A DNA stretch of 64,000 nucleotides from assembly GCF_024170225.1 (NCBI RefSeq), contig NZ_JALJXU010000002.1, positions 62,001 through 126,000 of the forward strand, written 5' to 3'. Origin of the DNA: Streptococcus gallinaceus. GTDB lineage: Bacteria > Bacillota > Bacilli > Lactobacillales > Streptococcaceae. The first letter of the stretch is position 1. Each line of letters opens with the position of its first letter. A program made the translations under genes and the position numbers. Below are positions 10,817 through 18,952 of this stretch, piece by piece. Below the pieces are notes generated by a model. The model saw only the letters and a program-made list of their open reading frames with translations. It had not been told where the DNA came from and searched no databases.

Positions 10817-10848
10817 TTGACGATAAGCGTTTTTTTAGGTAAGATAAT
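10817..10848 (+). promoter_or_regulatory. Promoter of hup
   Basis: TTGACG at 10817-10822, a 17-base spacer and TAAGAT at 10840-10845 (an overlapping GATAAT is at 10843-10848). The ribosome site ggagga follows close to the hup start. Confidence 0.75.
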
Positions 10849-10891
10849 AGGGTGAGTAAAAACTCAGAAAATTATTGGAGGACTTAGCAAA

Positions 10892-11167
10892 ATGGCTAAT
10901 AAACAAGACTTGATCGCAAAAGTTGCAGAAGCAACTTCATTGACTAAAAAAGATTCAGCAGCAGCAGTTGATGCAGTATTTGCAGCAGTAACTGACTACC
11001 TTTCAGCTGGTGAAAAAGTACAATTGATCGGTTTCGGTAACTTTGAAGTTCGCGAACGTGCAGAACGTAAAGGTCGCAACCCACAAACTAAAGAAGAAAT
11101 CACTATTGCAGCTTCAAAAGTTCCAGCATTCAAAGCTGGTAAAGCATTGAAAGACGCTGTTAAATAA
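10892..11167 (+). CDS. hup: Nucleoid protein HU
   Basis: 91 residues, the standard HU length. HU dimers bend and compact DNA. The [20 protein letters not shown] segment forms the DNA-embracing arm and the C-terminus ends in [12 protein letters not shown]. Codon use is strongly biased towards common codons, as expected for an abundant protein. It has its own promoter and terminator. Confidence 0.97.
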   Translation: MANKQDLIAKVAEATSLTKKDSAAAVDAVFAAVTDYLSAGEKVQLIGFGNFEVRERAERKGRNPQTKEEITIAASKVPAFKAGKALKDAVK

Positions 11168-11176
11168 TGACACGTT

Positions 11177-11224
11177 AAAAAGCCTATTGTATCAACGTTT
11201 TAGCGTTGTGCAATAGGCTTTTTT
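11177..11224 (+). terminator. Strong terminator after hup
   Basis: A 13-bp stem (aaaaagcctattg at 11177-11189 with caataggcttttt from 11211) plus an inner caacg/cgttg helix and a T run. Both strands could use it, since the outer stem begins with A residues. Confidence 0.92.
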
Positions 11225-11284
11225 CTATGTTTTTGAATGTTTACTGGTATAGTTTTGAAATTGTCAGTAATACTTATTATGGTT

Positions 11285-11941
11285 TTATTTGAAGTGAGAG
11301 AATATCTTTGAAATCTTACTTTTTACTTTAAAGAAAATGATTTGCCATGTTCTTCTATAAAAAAGGGCCAGTATTCTATTTTGAAAAGTTCTTATCACGT
11401 TTTGTCGCCAATAATATTTAAGATCCCTATGTCTATTGTGACGCATTTCCACAATACCATAAGAGTCAGGTGTAGGATTGAATGGTATTGTGAGGAATCG
11501 TTTTGGAGTCTCTAATTCTAAAAAGTGGCCTTACATATATTTATATGGTTGATAAAAGGCGAATGTTCCTTTAAATACAGAATATGATGGAACTATAATT
11601 GGTAGAGTTGAGGTATATCTGTTGAATTTCGTATATTTGCCTCCCACTTTCATTTCAATCTGGATTACATCATCGAGAAGCTCACCTTGGTCACTACTAT
11701 ATTCTTGCGATTCTTTCTCCGTAATTGTCAAACCTGTAATTATCGATGGGGTTTGAGAATCGTTAATAATAATTATTTCTACAAACATTACTTGCCTGTT
11801 TTGCCCATTTGAGTGAGTTTTCTCGCTGAAATAAACTTTTCCAGTTGCAATACCGAGACGATATAGTTGTCGATAGTGGTTTATTATAAAAAGAATAACC
11901 GATAAGGATATAGATATTATAGATAGAATTAACGCAAGCAC
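11285..11941 (-). pseudogene. Membrane-anchored hypothetical protein with an in-frame stop
   Basis: I do not recognise the family. On the minus strand a GTG at 11941 has a GGAG ribosome site 6 bases upstream and begins a protein with one membrane segment (LALILSIISISLSVILFII) and a beta-rich outer or inner domain. Translation stops at a TAA at 11531-11533 after 136 residues, but the same frame stays open for another 82 codons to a TAA at 11285, with plausible protein sequence such as LELETPKRFLTIPFNPT. The simplest reading is a nonsense mutation in a gene of about 218 codons. The region is AT-rich and out of character with its neighbours, which hints at transfer. Confidence 0.6.
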
Positions 11942-12214
11942 ACATTTCTCCAAACATTTATTTTTAATTATATCACATAGAACAGGTAAGTCATACAGAA
12001 ATGAGACTATATTTAAGATAGACTGCAACGCAAAAATCCAACCGATTGGCTGGATTTCTAAGGAGATTTTCCTCGAGTCTCACGACTGGAGAGGAAATAT
12101 TTAGGATACGAGATTAGTATAGAATGTTTGCAGTAGAATGGCATCCGTCTCAGGGCTGATTTTACAAAGTGGGTATTTTATGATAGGATAGAAACACTAT
12201 TAAGGAGGATGGTC
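11942..12214. other. Intergenic region between the broken gene and the acetyltransferase
   Basis: Contains a hairpin (aaatcca 12034-12040 with tggattt 12051-12057) that on the minus strand is followed by a short T run, perhaps a leftover terminator. No further gene is visible. The acetyltransferase ribosome site aaggagg is at 12202-12208. Confidence 0.4.
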
Positions 12215-12682
12215 ATGATTCGAAGAGCAGAACAGGCGGATATTCCAGTCTTGAACCGGTTGTTGCAACAAATTTTACAGGTCCATCATGTAGCGCGACC
12301 AGATATTTTTAAGGCTGAAGGGCAGAAGTTTACGACTAGTCAGCTGGAAGAGTTGCTGAAAAATGAGGACAAGCCAGTATTTGTCTATGAGAAAAATGGT
12401 GAAATTTTAGGGCATCTTTTTTGTGAAATTGGCCAGGCGGATGGGCACGTTTTAGAGCCTGTTAAAACACTGTTTATCGATGATTTGTGTGTGGATCAGG
12501 CGGCGCGTGGTCAAGCAATTGGGCAGCAGTTGATGGATTTCGCCCGTGCCTATGCAAAAGAAATTGGCTGTCATAATCTGACCTTGGATGTCTGGAATGA
12601 CAATGCTGGTGCGACTCGTTTCTATGAGCGTTTGGGGATGACACCTCAGAAAACACGTATGGAAATGATTTTAGAAGATTAA
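12215..12682 (+). CDS. GNAT family N-acetyltransferase
   Basis: 155 residues. GNAT enzymes move an acetyl group from acetyl-CoA to an amine. The core motif A region (DLCVDQAARGQAIGQQLMDFA, split here as LCVDQAARG then QAIGQQL) binds the pyrophosphate of acetyl-CoA, and the C-terminal NAGATRFYERLGM segment is typical. The ATG at 12215 is chosen because the ribosome site at 12202-12208 is 6 bases away; the ATG at 12209 overlaps that site. Substrate unknown. Confidence 0.88.
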   Translation: MIRRAEQADIPVLNRLLQQILQVHHVARPDIFKAEGQKFTTSQLEELLKNEDKPVFVYEKNGEILGHLFCEIGQADGHVLEPVKTLFIDDLCVDQAARGQAIGQQLMDFARAYAKEIGCHNLTLDVWNDNAGATRFYERLGMTPQKTRMEMILED

Positions 12683-12684
12683 AA

Positions 12685-12719
12685 AACCTTGGACGAAGTT
12701 CCGAGGTTCTTATTTTTTT
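12685..12719 (+). terminator. Terminator after the acetyltransferase
   Basis: Hairpin aaccttgga / ttccgaggtt (about 9 bp with one G-T pair) with a run of seven T. Confidence 0.85.
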
Positions 12720-12786
12720 GTAATTTTAACAGTCAATTGTGCGGTGGTGGGTTAAAAAGGTCCGGGAGATCTTTTTAATCTGGAAA

Positions 12787-12809
12787 TGACACTTGCAAGG
12801 CAAGTGTCA
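12787..12809. other. Perfect 10-bp hairpin 3' of mvaA
   Basis: tgacacttgc at 12787-12796 pairs exactly with gcaagtgtca at 12800-12809 around a 3-base loop. It lies in the 142-base gap between the acetyltransferase terminator and mvaA. It lacks a T tail on either strand, so it may be an mRNA 3'-end stabiliser for the minus-strand operon or part of a repeat family. Confidence 0.5.
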
Positions 12810-12861
12810 ACAACATCAATTTCTACGAAATCACGATTGAGTCCCACTCTCTTTTAGTCTA

Positions 12862-14121
12862 TTATCTTGTTCGTAATTGTTTGAGAAGATTTTGTGCTGT
12901 TTCTAGGTTCATGTGTTTTTCTTGACTCAGTAATTGGGCTAGGAACTCAATTTCCTCCTCGTTGGCACCTGCTAGAAGAGCCAGAGATTTTGCATGGAGT
13001 TTCATATGTCCTTGCTGGATTCCAGATGTCACTAGGGCTCGGAGAGCTGCAAAATTTTGGCATAGTCCAGTTGCAACAATAAGGGAAGCCAGCTGACGGG
13101 CATCAGGGTGACCCAAGAGTTCGAAAGCAATTTGGACTTTAGGATTGAGGCCAATTGAACCACCTACAGTTGCAATGGGCATGGGAAGTGTCAGACTTCC
13201 GACCAATTCATCTTCTTCAATAGTCCAAGTGGAAAGACCACGATACTGACCATCATGGCTGGCGTAGGCATGTGCACCAGCTTCTACAGCCCGCCAATCA
13301 TTGCCAGTAGCAAGTACTAGTGCATCTATTCCATTGAAAATTCCTTTGTTGTGCGTTGCAGCACGGTAGGTGTCCACTTGGGCCAGTTGACTTGCAAGAG
13401 ATAGTTTTTCAGCTGTACCTTTGGCGGTTTCAGGGTTCGTGTGGAGGCTACTAATCTTGATACGGCAACTAGCTGTTACAAGAGAATCCGTAGCGTAATT
13501 AGAAAGGATAGCCATGAGACTTTTTCCAGCGGTTACTTCTTCCAGATACCCCTTGATTCCCTCCAGCATGGTGTTGAGAATATTGGCACCCATGGCTTCT
13601 TGGACATCCACGTGTAGGTAAAGGATAAGAAAGTCTTCTTTTATCGCTAGGGAAATGGCTCTAGCCCCGCCCCCGCGTTTGACGATAGAAGGATGAGCTT
13701 GATTAGCCAAGGCGAGAATGGTTTGTTCTTGCTCCTTCAAAAGAGCGCTAGCTTTTTCCATATCTTCAATCGCGTACAGTGCCACCTGACCAATCATGAG
13801 GCGTTGGTGGACTTGTGTCTGAAAGCCGCCAGATTTTGCGATGATTTTGGCTCCGAAAGAACAAGCAGCGACAACGGAGGGTTCCTCGGTCACCATAGGC
13901 AGGCTGTATTCTTGACCGTTTAGGACAAATTCAGGCACAACAGAAAAGGGGAGAGCAAATGTCCCTAGATGATTTTCGGCCATCTTCCCTGCAATGTTTT
14001 CTGGTAGATTGAGGTCTTCATCTAATGTTTGTTTTTGCTGGGCTGACAAGCCTTTTTTTTCTGCTAAAATGGCAATCCGCTCAGCGCGTGTTTTTTTGTA
14101 AAATCCTGAAAAGTCTGACAT
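12862..14121 (-). CDS. mvaA: Hydroxymethylglutaryl-CoA reductase, class II type
   Basis: 419 residues. It reduces HMG-CoA to mevalonate, the committed step of the mevalonate route to isopentenyl diphosphate. The catalytic Glu lies in VTEEPSVVAA (about residue 80), the Lys in ATHNKGIFNG, the Asp in ATGNDWRAVEAG and the His in GHMKLHAKSL, all as in bacterial class II enzymes; the dinucleotide region includes TVGGSIGLNPK. The ribosome site aaagga precedes the ATG. A terminator-like hairpin separates it from mvaS upstream and no separate promoter fits in the short gap. Confidence 0.95.
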   Translation of the reverse strand: MSDFSGFYKKTRAERIAILAEKKGLSAQQKQTLDEDLNLPENIAGKMAENHLGTFALPFSVVPEFVLNGQEYSLPMVTEEPSVVAACSFGAKIIAKSGGFQTQVHQRLMIGQVALYAIEDMEKASALLKEQEQTILALANQAHPSIVKRGGGARAISLAIKEDFLILYLHVDVQEAMGANILNTMLEGIKGYLEEVTAGKSLMAILSNYATDSLVTASCRIKISSLHTNPETAKGTAEKLSLASQLAQVDTYRAATHNKGIFNGIDALVLATGNDWRAVEAGAHAYASHDGQYRGLSTWTIEEDELVGSLTLPMPIATVGGSIGLNPKVQIAFELLGHPDARQLASLIVATGLCQNFAALRALVTSGIQQGHMKLHAKSLALLAGANEEEIEFLAQLLSQEKHMNLETAQNLLKQLRTR

Positions 14122-14138
14122 AGAGTTCCTTTCAAACT

Positions 14139-14164
14139 AAAAAACTCCAGCATCGCAGCTGGAG
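14139..14164 (-). terminator. Terminator-like hairpin between mvaS and mvaA
   Basis: On the minus strand CTCCAGC and GCTGGAG pair over 7 bp with a 6-base loop, followed directly by TTTTTT (14144-14139). Only about 17 bases remain before the mvaA start, filled by its ribosome site, so mvaA expression must come from read-through. Confidence 0.8.
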
Positions 14165-14172
14165 GCAGTGAT

Positions 14173-15324
14173 TTATCCTTTGCGATAAATGCGTTTGTGG
14201 TCTTCGATTTTGTGAAGTGCAAATGGTGCAGTATCCGTAAGTTCAGCAGCATTTCCTTGGTCATCCACTTGGAGTTCTTCGAAGAAGATAGACTCGTATT
14301 GATCAACGGTCAGACGCGTCCGTGCTTCTAATTTTTCTAGACGTTGACTATCTAACTGATCGCGGAAGCCTTCAACCAAGCGGCCGCTGAAAATTTCACA
14401 AACCGCTCCCGAACCATAGCTATAAAAGAGTACTTGGTCGTCTGCTTGGATAGCTTGACTATTTTCTAGGAGAGAGAGCAAGGATAAGAAGATAGAGCCT
14501 GTGTAGATGTTTCCGACGATTTGGTTGTAGACGATTGCTTCGTGGAAGCGTTCTGTGAGACGCTCCAAATCTGAACCTTGAGCGATAGCTTGGAGGCCTT
14601 TAAGACCTTGTTTTGAGAACGGGATGTGGAGGCACATGGCTGCAAAATCAGCGAGGCTCTTGCCTGTTTTTTCTTGGTAACGTGCAAAAGTGGTTGTCAA
14701 GCAGTCAGTGTATTGCTCTGTTGAATATTTACCGTCCACACGAGGGTATTTGTCGTAGTTTGGACGCCAGAAGTCCATAATGTCGCGTGTTTGGCAGATA
14801 TTGTCATTGTTGAGGACCATGATGCGAGGGTCAGCAGAGACTAGCATGGCAATGGCGCCAGCACCTTGCGTGGACTCGCCACCAGAGGCAATCCCGTATT
14901 TGGCGATGTCGCTAGCAATCACCAAGACTTTTGAAGTTGGAAACTGTGCAACATGGCTCTTAGCCAAACTCAGACCAGCAGTCGCTCCGTAGCAGGCTTC
15001 TTTGATTTCAATCGAGCGGGCAAAGGGGTGAATTCCCAATAGACCGTGGATGGAAACCGCTGCAGCCTTACTTTGGTCGACGCTGGACTCAGTACCTACG
15101 ATGACCATATCGATAGCTTGTTTGTCTTGGTCGGTCAAAATAGCTTGCGCTGCTTGAGCACCAAGGGTGACAATGTCTTGACTGACTGGAGCAACAGCCA
15201 TCTGGCTTTGCAAGAGTCCAATTTTGAATTTATTTGGGTCAATATTGCGGGCAGCTGCCAAGTCTGCTAAGTCTAAGACGTAGCTAGGAGCAACAAAACC
15301 AATTTTATCAATACCAATGTTCAT
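14173..15324 (-). CDS. mvaS: Hydroxymethylglutaryl-CoA synthase
   Basis: 383 residues. It joins acetoacetyl-CoA and acetyl-CoA to HMG-CoA. The thiolase-fold nucleophile Cys is in IEIKEACYGATAG (about residue 110), the catalytic Glu lies near residue 79 (VIVGTESSVDQSK), and the His in LHIPFSKQG. The gene starts 3 bases after the thiolase gene, in the same operon. Confidence 0.95.
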   Translation of the reverse strand: MNIGIDKIGFVAPSYVLDLADLAAARNIDPNKFKIGLLQSQMAVAPVSQDIVTLGAQAAQAILTDQDKQAIDMVIVGTESSVDQSKAAAVSIHGLLGIHPFARSIEIKEACYGATAGLSLAKSHVAQFPTSKVLVIASDIAKYGIASGGESTQGAGAIAMLVSADPRIMVLNNDNICQTRDIMDFWRPNYDKYPRVDGKYSTEQYTDCLTTTFARYQEKTGKSLADFAAMCLHIPFSKQGLKGLQAIAQGSDLERLTERFHEAIVYNQIVGNIYTGSIFLSLLSLLENSQAIQADDQVLFYSYGSGAVCEIFSGRLVEGFRDQLDSQRLEKLEARTRLTVDQYESIFFEELQVDDQGNAAELTDTAPFALHKIEDHKRIYRKG

Positions 15325-15327
15325 GTT

Positions 15328-16509
15328 TTATCCTTTTGCATTTGAAATAATGAGGGAAATTCCTTGCCCACCACCGATACAGAGGGAGCAGAGCCCCATT
15401 TTTTTTTGGCGTTTTTCTAATTCGTGAATGAGACTAACCAAAATCCGCGCACCACTGGCACCGATTGGATGACCGAGCGCAATCGCACCGCCATTTACAT
15501 TGACTTTTTCTGGTGCAATATCGAGTTGGTCTGCCACGGGAATAGCCTGAGCAGCAAATGCTTCATTGAGCTCGAAAAGATCAATGTCTGAGACAGAAAG
15601 TCCAGCCTTGTCCAGTGCTTTTTGACTTGCAGGAATAGGACCCAATCCCATGAGGTCTGGGGATACACCTGCCGTAGCATAGCTTTCGATATAAGCCAAA
15701 GGCTCGATAGCTAGTTCTTGAGCCTTTTCCTGAGACATGAGGACCAGCACTGCACAGCCATCGTTGATACCAGAGGCGTTTCCTGCTGTGACCGTACCGT
15801 CTTTCTTGAAGGCGGGTCGGAGTTGGCTTAGCTGCTCGAGAGAGGTCGCGCGTGGGTATTCATCTGTGTCAAACAGTACTTCCTTGCGGCCTAGTTTGAC
15901 AGTTAGGGGGGCAATTTCATTTGTAAATCGTCCAGCTGCAATGGCCTGCGCAGCCTTTTCTTGACTGGCTAGGGCAAAGGCATCTTGTTCCTGGCGTGAA
16001 ATGCCGTGCAGGCTAGCAACATTTTCAGCTGTGATGCCCATATGTTGACCTGAAAAGGCATCTGTCAAGCCGTCCAGAAGCAGGCTGTCTTCTAATGATA
16101 GATGACCAAGTTTGCTACCAAATCGTGCTTGTTTGTTGAGATAGGGAGCTTGGCTCATGATTTCAATCCCACCTGCGACGACGACATCTGCGTCACCGAG
16201 CAAGATAGATTGGGCGGCCAAGACAACTGCTTGTAGTCCAGAGCCACAAACTTTATTGACAGTATAGGAAGGAACCTCTTCTGGAATGTCTGCTGTAATG
16301 GCAATTTGTCGGGCAATATTTTGTCCGTGACCAGCAGCCAAGACATTTCCGAAGATAACCTCGTCAACAGCAGTGGTTGGAATTTGTTTCTGATTGAGCG
16401 CAAAACGGGTCACATCTGCACCGAGTTTTGCAATGTTCACATCTGTGAGACTGCCACCAAATTTGCCGATAGCAGAGCGGTAAGCAGAGACAATAGCGAC
16501 TTTATTCAT
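15328..16509 (-). CDS. Acetyl-CoA C-acetyltransferase (thiolase)
   Basis: 393 residues from the ATG at 16509, chosen over an upstream in-frame ATG at 16536 because caggaga lies 5 to 6 bases before it and the protein then begins MNKVAIVSAYRSAIGKFGG as in relatives. It condenses two acetyl-CoA to acetoacetyl-CoA, the first mevalonate step. The nucleophile Cys is in NKVCGSGLQA, the His in GGAIALGHPIGASG, and the second Cys in SLCIGGGQG. First gene of the thiolase-mvaS-mvaA operon. Confidence 0.94.
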   Translation of the reverse strand: MNKVAIVSAYRSAIGKFGGSLTDVNIAKLGADVTRFALNQKQIPTTAVDEVIFGNVLAAGHGQNIARQIAITADIPEEVPSYTVNKVCGSGLQAVVLAAQSILLGDADVVVAGGIEIMSQAPYLNKQARFGSKLGHLSLEDSLLLDGLTDAFSGQHMGITAENVASLHGISRQEQDAFALASQEKAAQAIAAGRFTNEIAPLTVKLGRKEVLFDTDEYPRATSLEQLSQLRPAFKKDGTVTAGNASGINDGCAVLVLMSQEKAQELAIEPLAYIESYATAGVSPDLMGLGPIPASQKALDKAGLSVSDIDLFELNEAFAAQAIPVADQLDIAPEKVNVNGGAIALGHPIGASGARILVSLIHELEKRQKKMGLCSLCIGGGQGISLIISNAKG

Positions 16510-16526
16510 GGTATCTCCTGTCTTTG

Positions 16527-16541
16527 GACACATCATGTGTC
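16527..16541. promoter_or_regulatory. 15-bp palindrome in the leader of the mevalonate operon
   Basis: gacacat-c-atgtgtc is a perfect inverted repeat located just downstream of the expected transcription start, a good place for a repressor. The regulator is unknown. Confidence 0.45.
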
Positions 16542-16556
16542 TTAATCAGCTTTTCC

Positions 16557-16565
16557 ATTATACCA
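16557..16565 (-). promoter_or_regulatory. Extended -10 promoter of the mevalonate operon
   Basis: On the minus strand TGGTATAAT occupies 16565-16557, about 48 bases before the thiolase start. No good -35 is seen. Confidence 0.65.
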
Positions 16566-16680
16566 TGTTTGGCTAAAAAAGTTTGGAAAGATTATCCGTC
16601 TTGAGGCTGATTTTGGCAAGGAAAAAATATGAAAACGCAACCATCTTGCTATAAGTCTAGCTATTTTTGCTAATTTTGTG

Positions 16681-16686
16681 TAAAAT
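16681..16686 (+). promoter_or_regulatory. -10 box of gpmA
   Basis: TAAAAT lies 49 bases before the gpmA start; the -35 region is not clear. The ribosome site aaaggag is at about 16718-16725. Confidence 0.5.
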
Positions 16687-16735
16687 AGAAAAGTAAAAGA
16701 GGATAACCTCAAAATAAAAAGGAGAATCCAATAGA

Positions 16736-17428
16736 ATGGTAAAATTGGTTTTTGCTCGCCACGGTGAGTCAGAATGGAACAAAGCTAACCTTTTCACAGG
16801 TTGGGCTGACGTTGATTTGTCAGAAAAAGGTACACAACAAGCAATCGACGCTGGTAAATTGATCAAAGAAGCTGGTATCGAGTTTGACCTTGCTTACACT
16901 TCAGTCTTGAAACGTGCTATCAAAACAACTAACCTTGCTCTTGAAGCAGCTGACCAACTTTGGGTACCAGTTGAAAAATCATGGCGCTTGAACGAACGTC
17001 ACTACGGTGGTTTGACAGGTAAAAACAAAGCAGAAGCAGCTGAGCAATTCGGTGATGAGCAAGTTCACATCTGGCGTCGTTCATACGACACATTGCCACC
17101 AAATATGGCACGTGATGATGAGCACTCAGCACACACAGACCGTCGTTACGCTCACCTTGATGATTCAGTTATTCCAGATGCTGAAAACTTGAAAGTGACT
17201 TTGGAACGCGCTCTTCCATTCTGGGAAGACAAAATCGCTCCAGCACTTAAAGATGGTAAAAATGTTTTCGTTGGTGCACACGGTAACTCAATCCGTGCCC
17301 TTGTAAAACACATCAAACAATTGTCAGACGACGAAATCATGGATGTTGAAATTCCTAACTTCCCACCACTTGTATTTGAATTGGATGAAAAATTGAACAT
17401 CGTTTCAGAATACTACCTTGGTAAATAA
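16736..17428 (+). CDS. gpmA: 2,3-bisphosphoglycerate-dependent phosphoglycerate mutase
   Basis: 230 residues. It interconverts 3- and 2-phosphoglycerate in glycolysis. The phosphohistidine motif [13 protein letters not shown] begins at residue 6 and the second active-site His is in [10 protein letters not shown] (about residue 183). Codon use is strongly biased, fitting high expression. It is transcribed alone, with its own terminator. Confidence 0.97.
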   Translation: MVKLVFARHGESEWNKANLFTGWADVDLSEKGTQQAIDAGKLIKEAGIEFDLAYTSVLKRAIKTTNLALEAADQLWVPVEKSWRLNERHYGGLTGKNKAEAAEQFGDEQVHIWRRSYDTLPPNMARDDEHSAHTDRRYAHLDDSVIPDAENLKVTLERALPFWEDKIAPALKDGKNVFVGAHGNSIRALVKHIKQLSDDEIMDVEIPNFPPLVFELDEKLNIVSEYYLGK

Positions 17429-17433
17429 TCAGA

Positions 17434-17458
17434 AGAGAGCAAATTAGCTCTCTTTTTT
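17434..17458 (+). terminator. Terminator after gpmA
   Basis: agagagc at 17434-17440 pairs with gctctct at 17447-17453, 6-base loop, then six T. Confidence 0.93.
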
Positions 17459-17476
17459 ATGCATTTATGCGAAAAA

Positions 17477-17485
17477 TGCTACAAT
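17477..17485 (+). promoter_or_regulatory. Extended -10 promoter upstream of the VOC protein
   Basis: TGCTACAAT, 32 bases before the start at 17517, right after the gpmA terminator. Confidence 0.5.
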
Positions 17486-17516
17486 GAATCATATTAACTC
17501 GTAGTTAGGAGAACAG

Positions 17517-17897
17517 ATGATTCAGTCAATGTGGTTAAATTTTGCAACCAAATCAGTTGTAGATACGGGGAAGTTTTTTAAAGAACTTGGTTTTGAAGTG
17601 CCTTATCCTCAGGGAGAAAGTGGTTCAATCGTGGATATTCGTCTAGGGAAAAATGGGCAGATTGTCTATTTCGACGAAAACGTTTTTGCCCAAATAGCAC
17701 CATTTTCAGTGTCGAAGGATGAAGTCTTGGTCAGTATGGATGCAGAGAGCTCGGAGGAAGTAGAGGATTTTCTTGCCAAAGTAGCTGCAGCTGGTGGGCG
17801 TATCAGTGCTCCAGCAGGGGACCGAGGAGGAATCTTTGGTGGCGCTTTTGAAGATTTAGACGGCCACTATTTTACGATTATCGTGATGCCAGGCTAA
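17517..17897 (+). CDS. VOC/glyoxalase-fold protein
   Basis: 126 residues with the beta-alpha-beta-beta-beta repeat of the vicinal oxygen chelate fold: WLNFATKSVVDTGKFFKELGFEV at the N-terminus and the DLDGHYFTIIVMP ending typical of PhnB-like members. Ribosome site taggaga is well placed. Substrate not predictable. Confidence 0.8.
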   Translation: MIQSMWLNFATKSVVDTGKFFKELGFEVPYPQGESGSIVDIRLGKNGQIVYFDENVFAQIAPFSVSKDEVLVSMDAESSEEVEDFLAKVAAAGGRISAPAGDRGGIFGGAFEDLDGHYFTIIVMPG

Positions 17898-17943
17898 CAA
17901 ATACTATGTCGGCGATGCAATAAAAATCAGAAGAGGTGTGCCT

Positions 17944-18759
17944 ATGCTTTCTCAGCAATTGGTGGCCACAAAGATCGGTCAGATCTATACAGAATTTCGT
18001 AAGGGGAAAAACTGTATCGTATTTTTAAGTGGTGTTGGAGATTTTTCTACCAGCGATAATTTTCAACAAGTTTTGAAAAAGATGCCAGAAGATTGGGGTT
18101 ATTTGACAGTGGATTATCCTTGTTCTGGGAAAAGCCCGGTGCAAGATCAGTCAGAATTTGGTGTAGGAGACTACATTGAGGCTGTCCGTTCACTTCTTCA
18201 GCAATTTCAAATAGAAGATTTTATCATGTGTGCGCATAGTATTTCAGGAGTGATTGTACTGAATTTAGCCAACAAAGCTGGTAATCCCTACAAAGGCGCT
18301 GTTTTACTAGAACCAACAACGAGTGCAATCCTCTTTGGAGGCTTAGCGGAGCATCTCTATCCTGAGTTTGTAGCTCTTGAACAAGAAATTTCAGAAAAAT
18401 ACGGTAGCACGTTCAACTATTTGAAGGAGATGAGTCAGTCTTATTTTAATGAACACGATTATCAACTTTTGTGGCAACATGCGAGTGATAGTGCTTGTCG
18501 AAACGAAGTAGCGAGGTTATCAGGAATTCAAGAGTTACCACAAATTTCTCCTAGAGATTTTGAAAGTCAAATTTCAGAGAAACAGCCAGTTGTCATCTTT
18601 GCACAGGCTTTTCGACAGGATGAATACAACCGTTCAGAATATAAAAATCATCATCCATTGAGCCAAGTCATGCTAGGTGGTTCTACTCATTATCTGCAGT
18701 GGTCAGAGTCTGAAAAAATCGTAGAAGCATTGGGTGATTTGTTGGATAGGGCGTTGTGA
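17944..18759 (+). CDS. Alpha/beta hydrolase
   Basis: 271 residues. The nucleophile elbow CAHSISGVIV is near residue 100 and the last-strand His is in GGSTHYLQWSES, fitting the alpha/beta hydrolase fold. The ATG at 17944 is preferred over the GTG at 17938 because the ribosome site gagg (17933-17936) is 7 bases from it. It has no signal peptide, so it is probably cytoplasmic. Substrate unknown. Confidence 0.82.
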   Translation: MLSQQLVATKIGQIYTEFRKGKNCIVFLSGVGDFSTSDNFQQVLKKMPEDWGYLTVDYPCSGKSPVQDQSEFGVGDYIEAVRSLLQQFQIEDFIMCAHSISGVIVLNLANKAGNPYKGAVLLEPTTSAILFGGLAEHLYPEFVALEQEISEKYGSTFNYLKEMSQSYFNEHDYQLLWQHASDSACRNEVARLSGIQELPQISPRDFESQISEKQPVVIFAQAFRQDEYNRSEYKNHHPLSQVMLGGSTHYLQWSESEKIVEALGDLLDRAL

Positions 18760-18795
18760 TTTTAAAAATTCGGTGCCATTCCCCTTCTCCATCTC

Positions 18796-18828
18796 AAAGC
18801 TATAGACGGTGGTCTACGGCTTTTTCTT
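18796..18828 (+). terminator. Terminator after the alpha/beta hydrolase
   Basis: aaagctatagac pairs imperfectly with gtctacggcttt around a 4-base loop, followed by tttttcttttt. Confidence 0.8.
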
Positions 18829-18877
18829 TTTGAAAATTCAGTTGTTATCTAATCGGTAAAGATTTTTTAGAAAAGTG

Positions 18878-18906
18878 TTGACATTTAGATGCTTAACTGG
18901 TAAAAT
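18878..18906 (+). promoter_or_regulatory. Promoter of the histidine-triad protein gene
   Basis: TTGACA at 18878-18883, 17-base spacer, TAAAAT at 18901-18906. Two AdcR-like boxes lie on and just after it. Confidence 0.8.
18893..18904. promoter_or_regulatory. AdcR-like zinc operator, upstream copy
   Basis: TTAACTGGTAAA matches the AdcR consensus TTAACYRGTTAA in 11 of 12 positions and overlaps the spacer and -10 box. Confidence 0.7.
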
Positions 18907-18921
18907 ATAATCTGATTTTCA

Positions 18922-18933
18922 TTAACCAGTTAA
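18922..18933. promoter_or_regulatory. AdcR-like zinc operator, downstream copy
   Basis: TTAACCAGTTAA is an exact match to the AdcR consensus and lies 10 to 20 bases after the likely transcription start, where bound repressor would block elongation or polymerase entry. Confidence 0.85.
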
Positions 18934-18952
18934 TTTTTAGTCAGGAGAGTTT

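Noticed and set aside
12034..12057. Hairpin near 12045 as a terminator
   Set aside because: On the minus strand the T run is short and no gene lies upstream in that direction; noted only within the intergenic entry.
13693..13923. Plus-strand frames opposite mvaA and other antisense frames
   Set aside because: They lie within well-supported genes on the other strand and have no ribosome sites or families.
16630..16643. cre-like site upstream of gpmA
   Set aside because: tgaaaacgcaacca fits only one half of the cre pattern, so catabolite control is not claimed.
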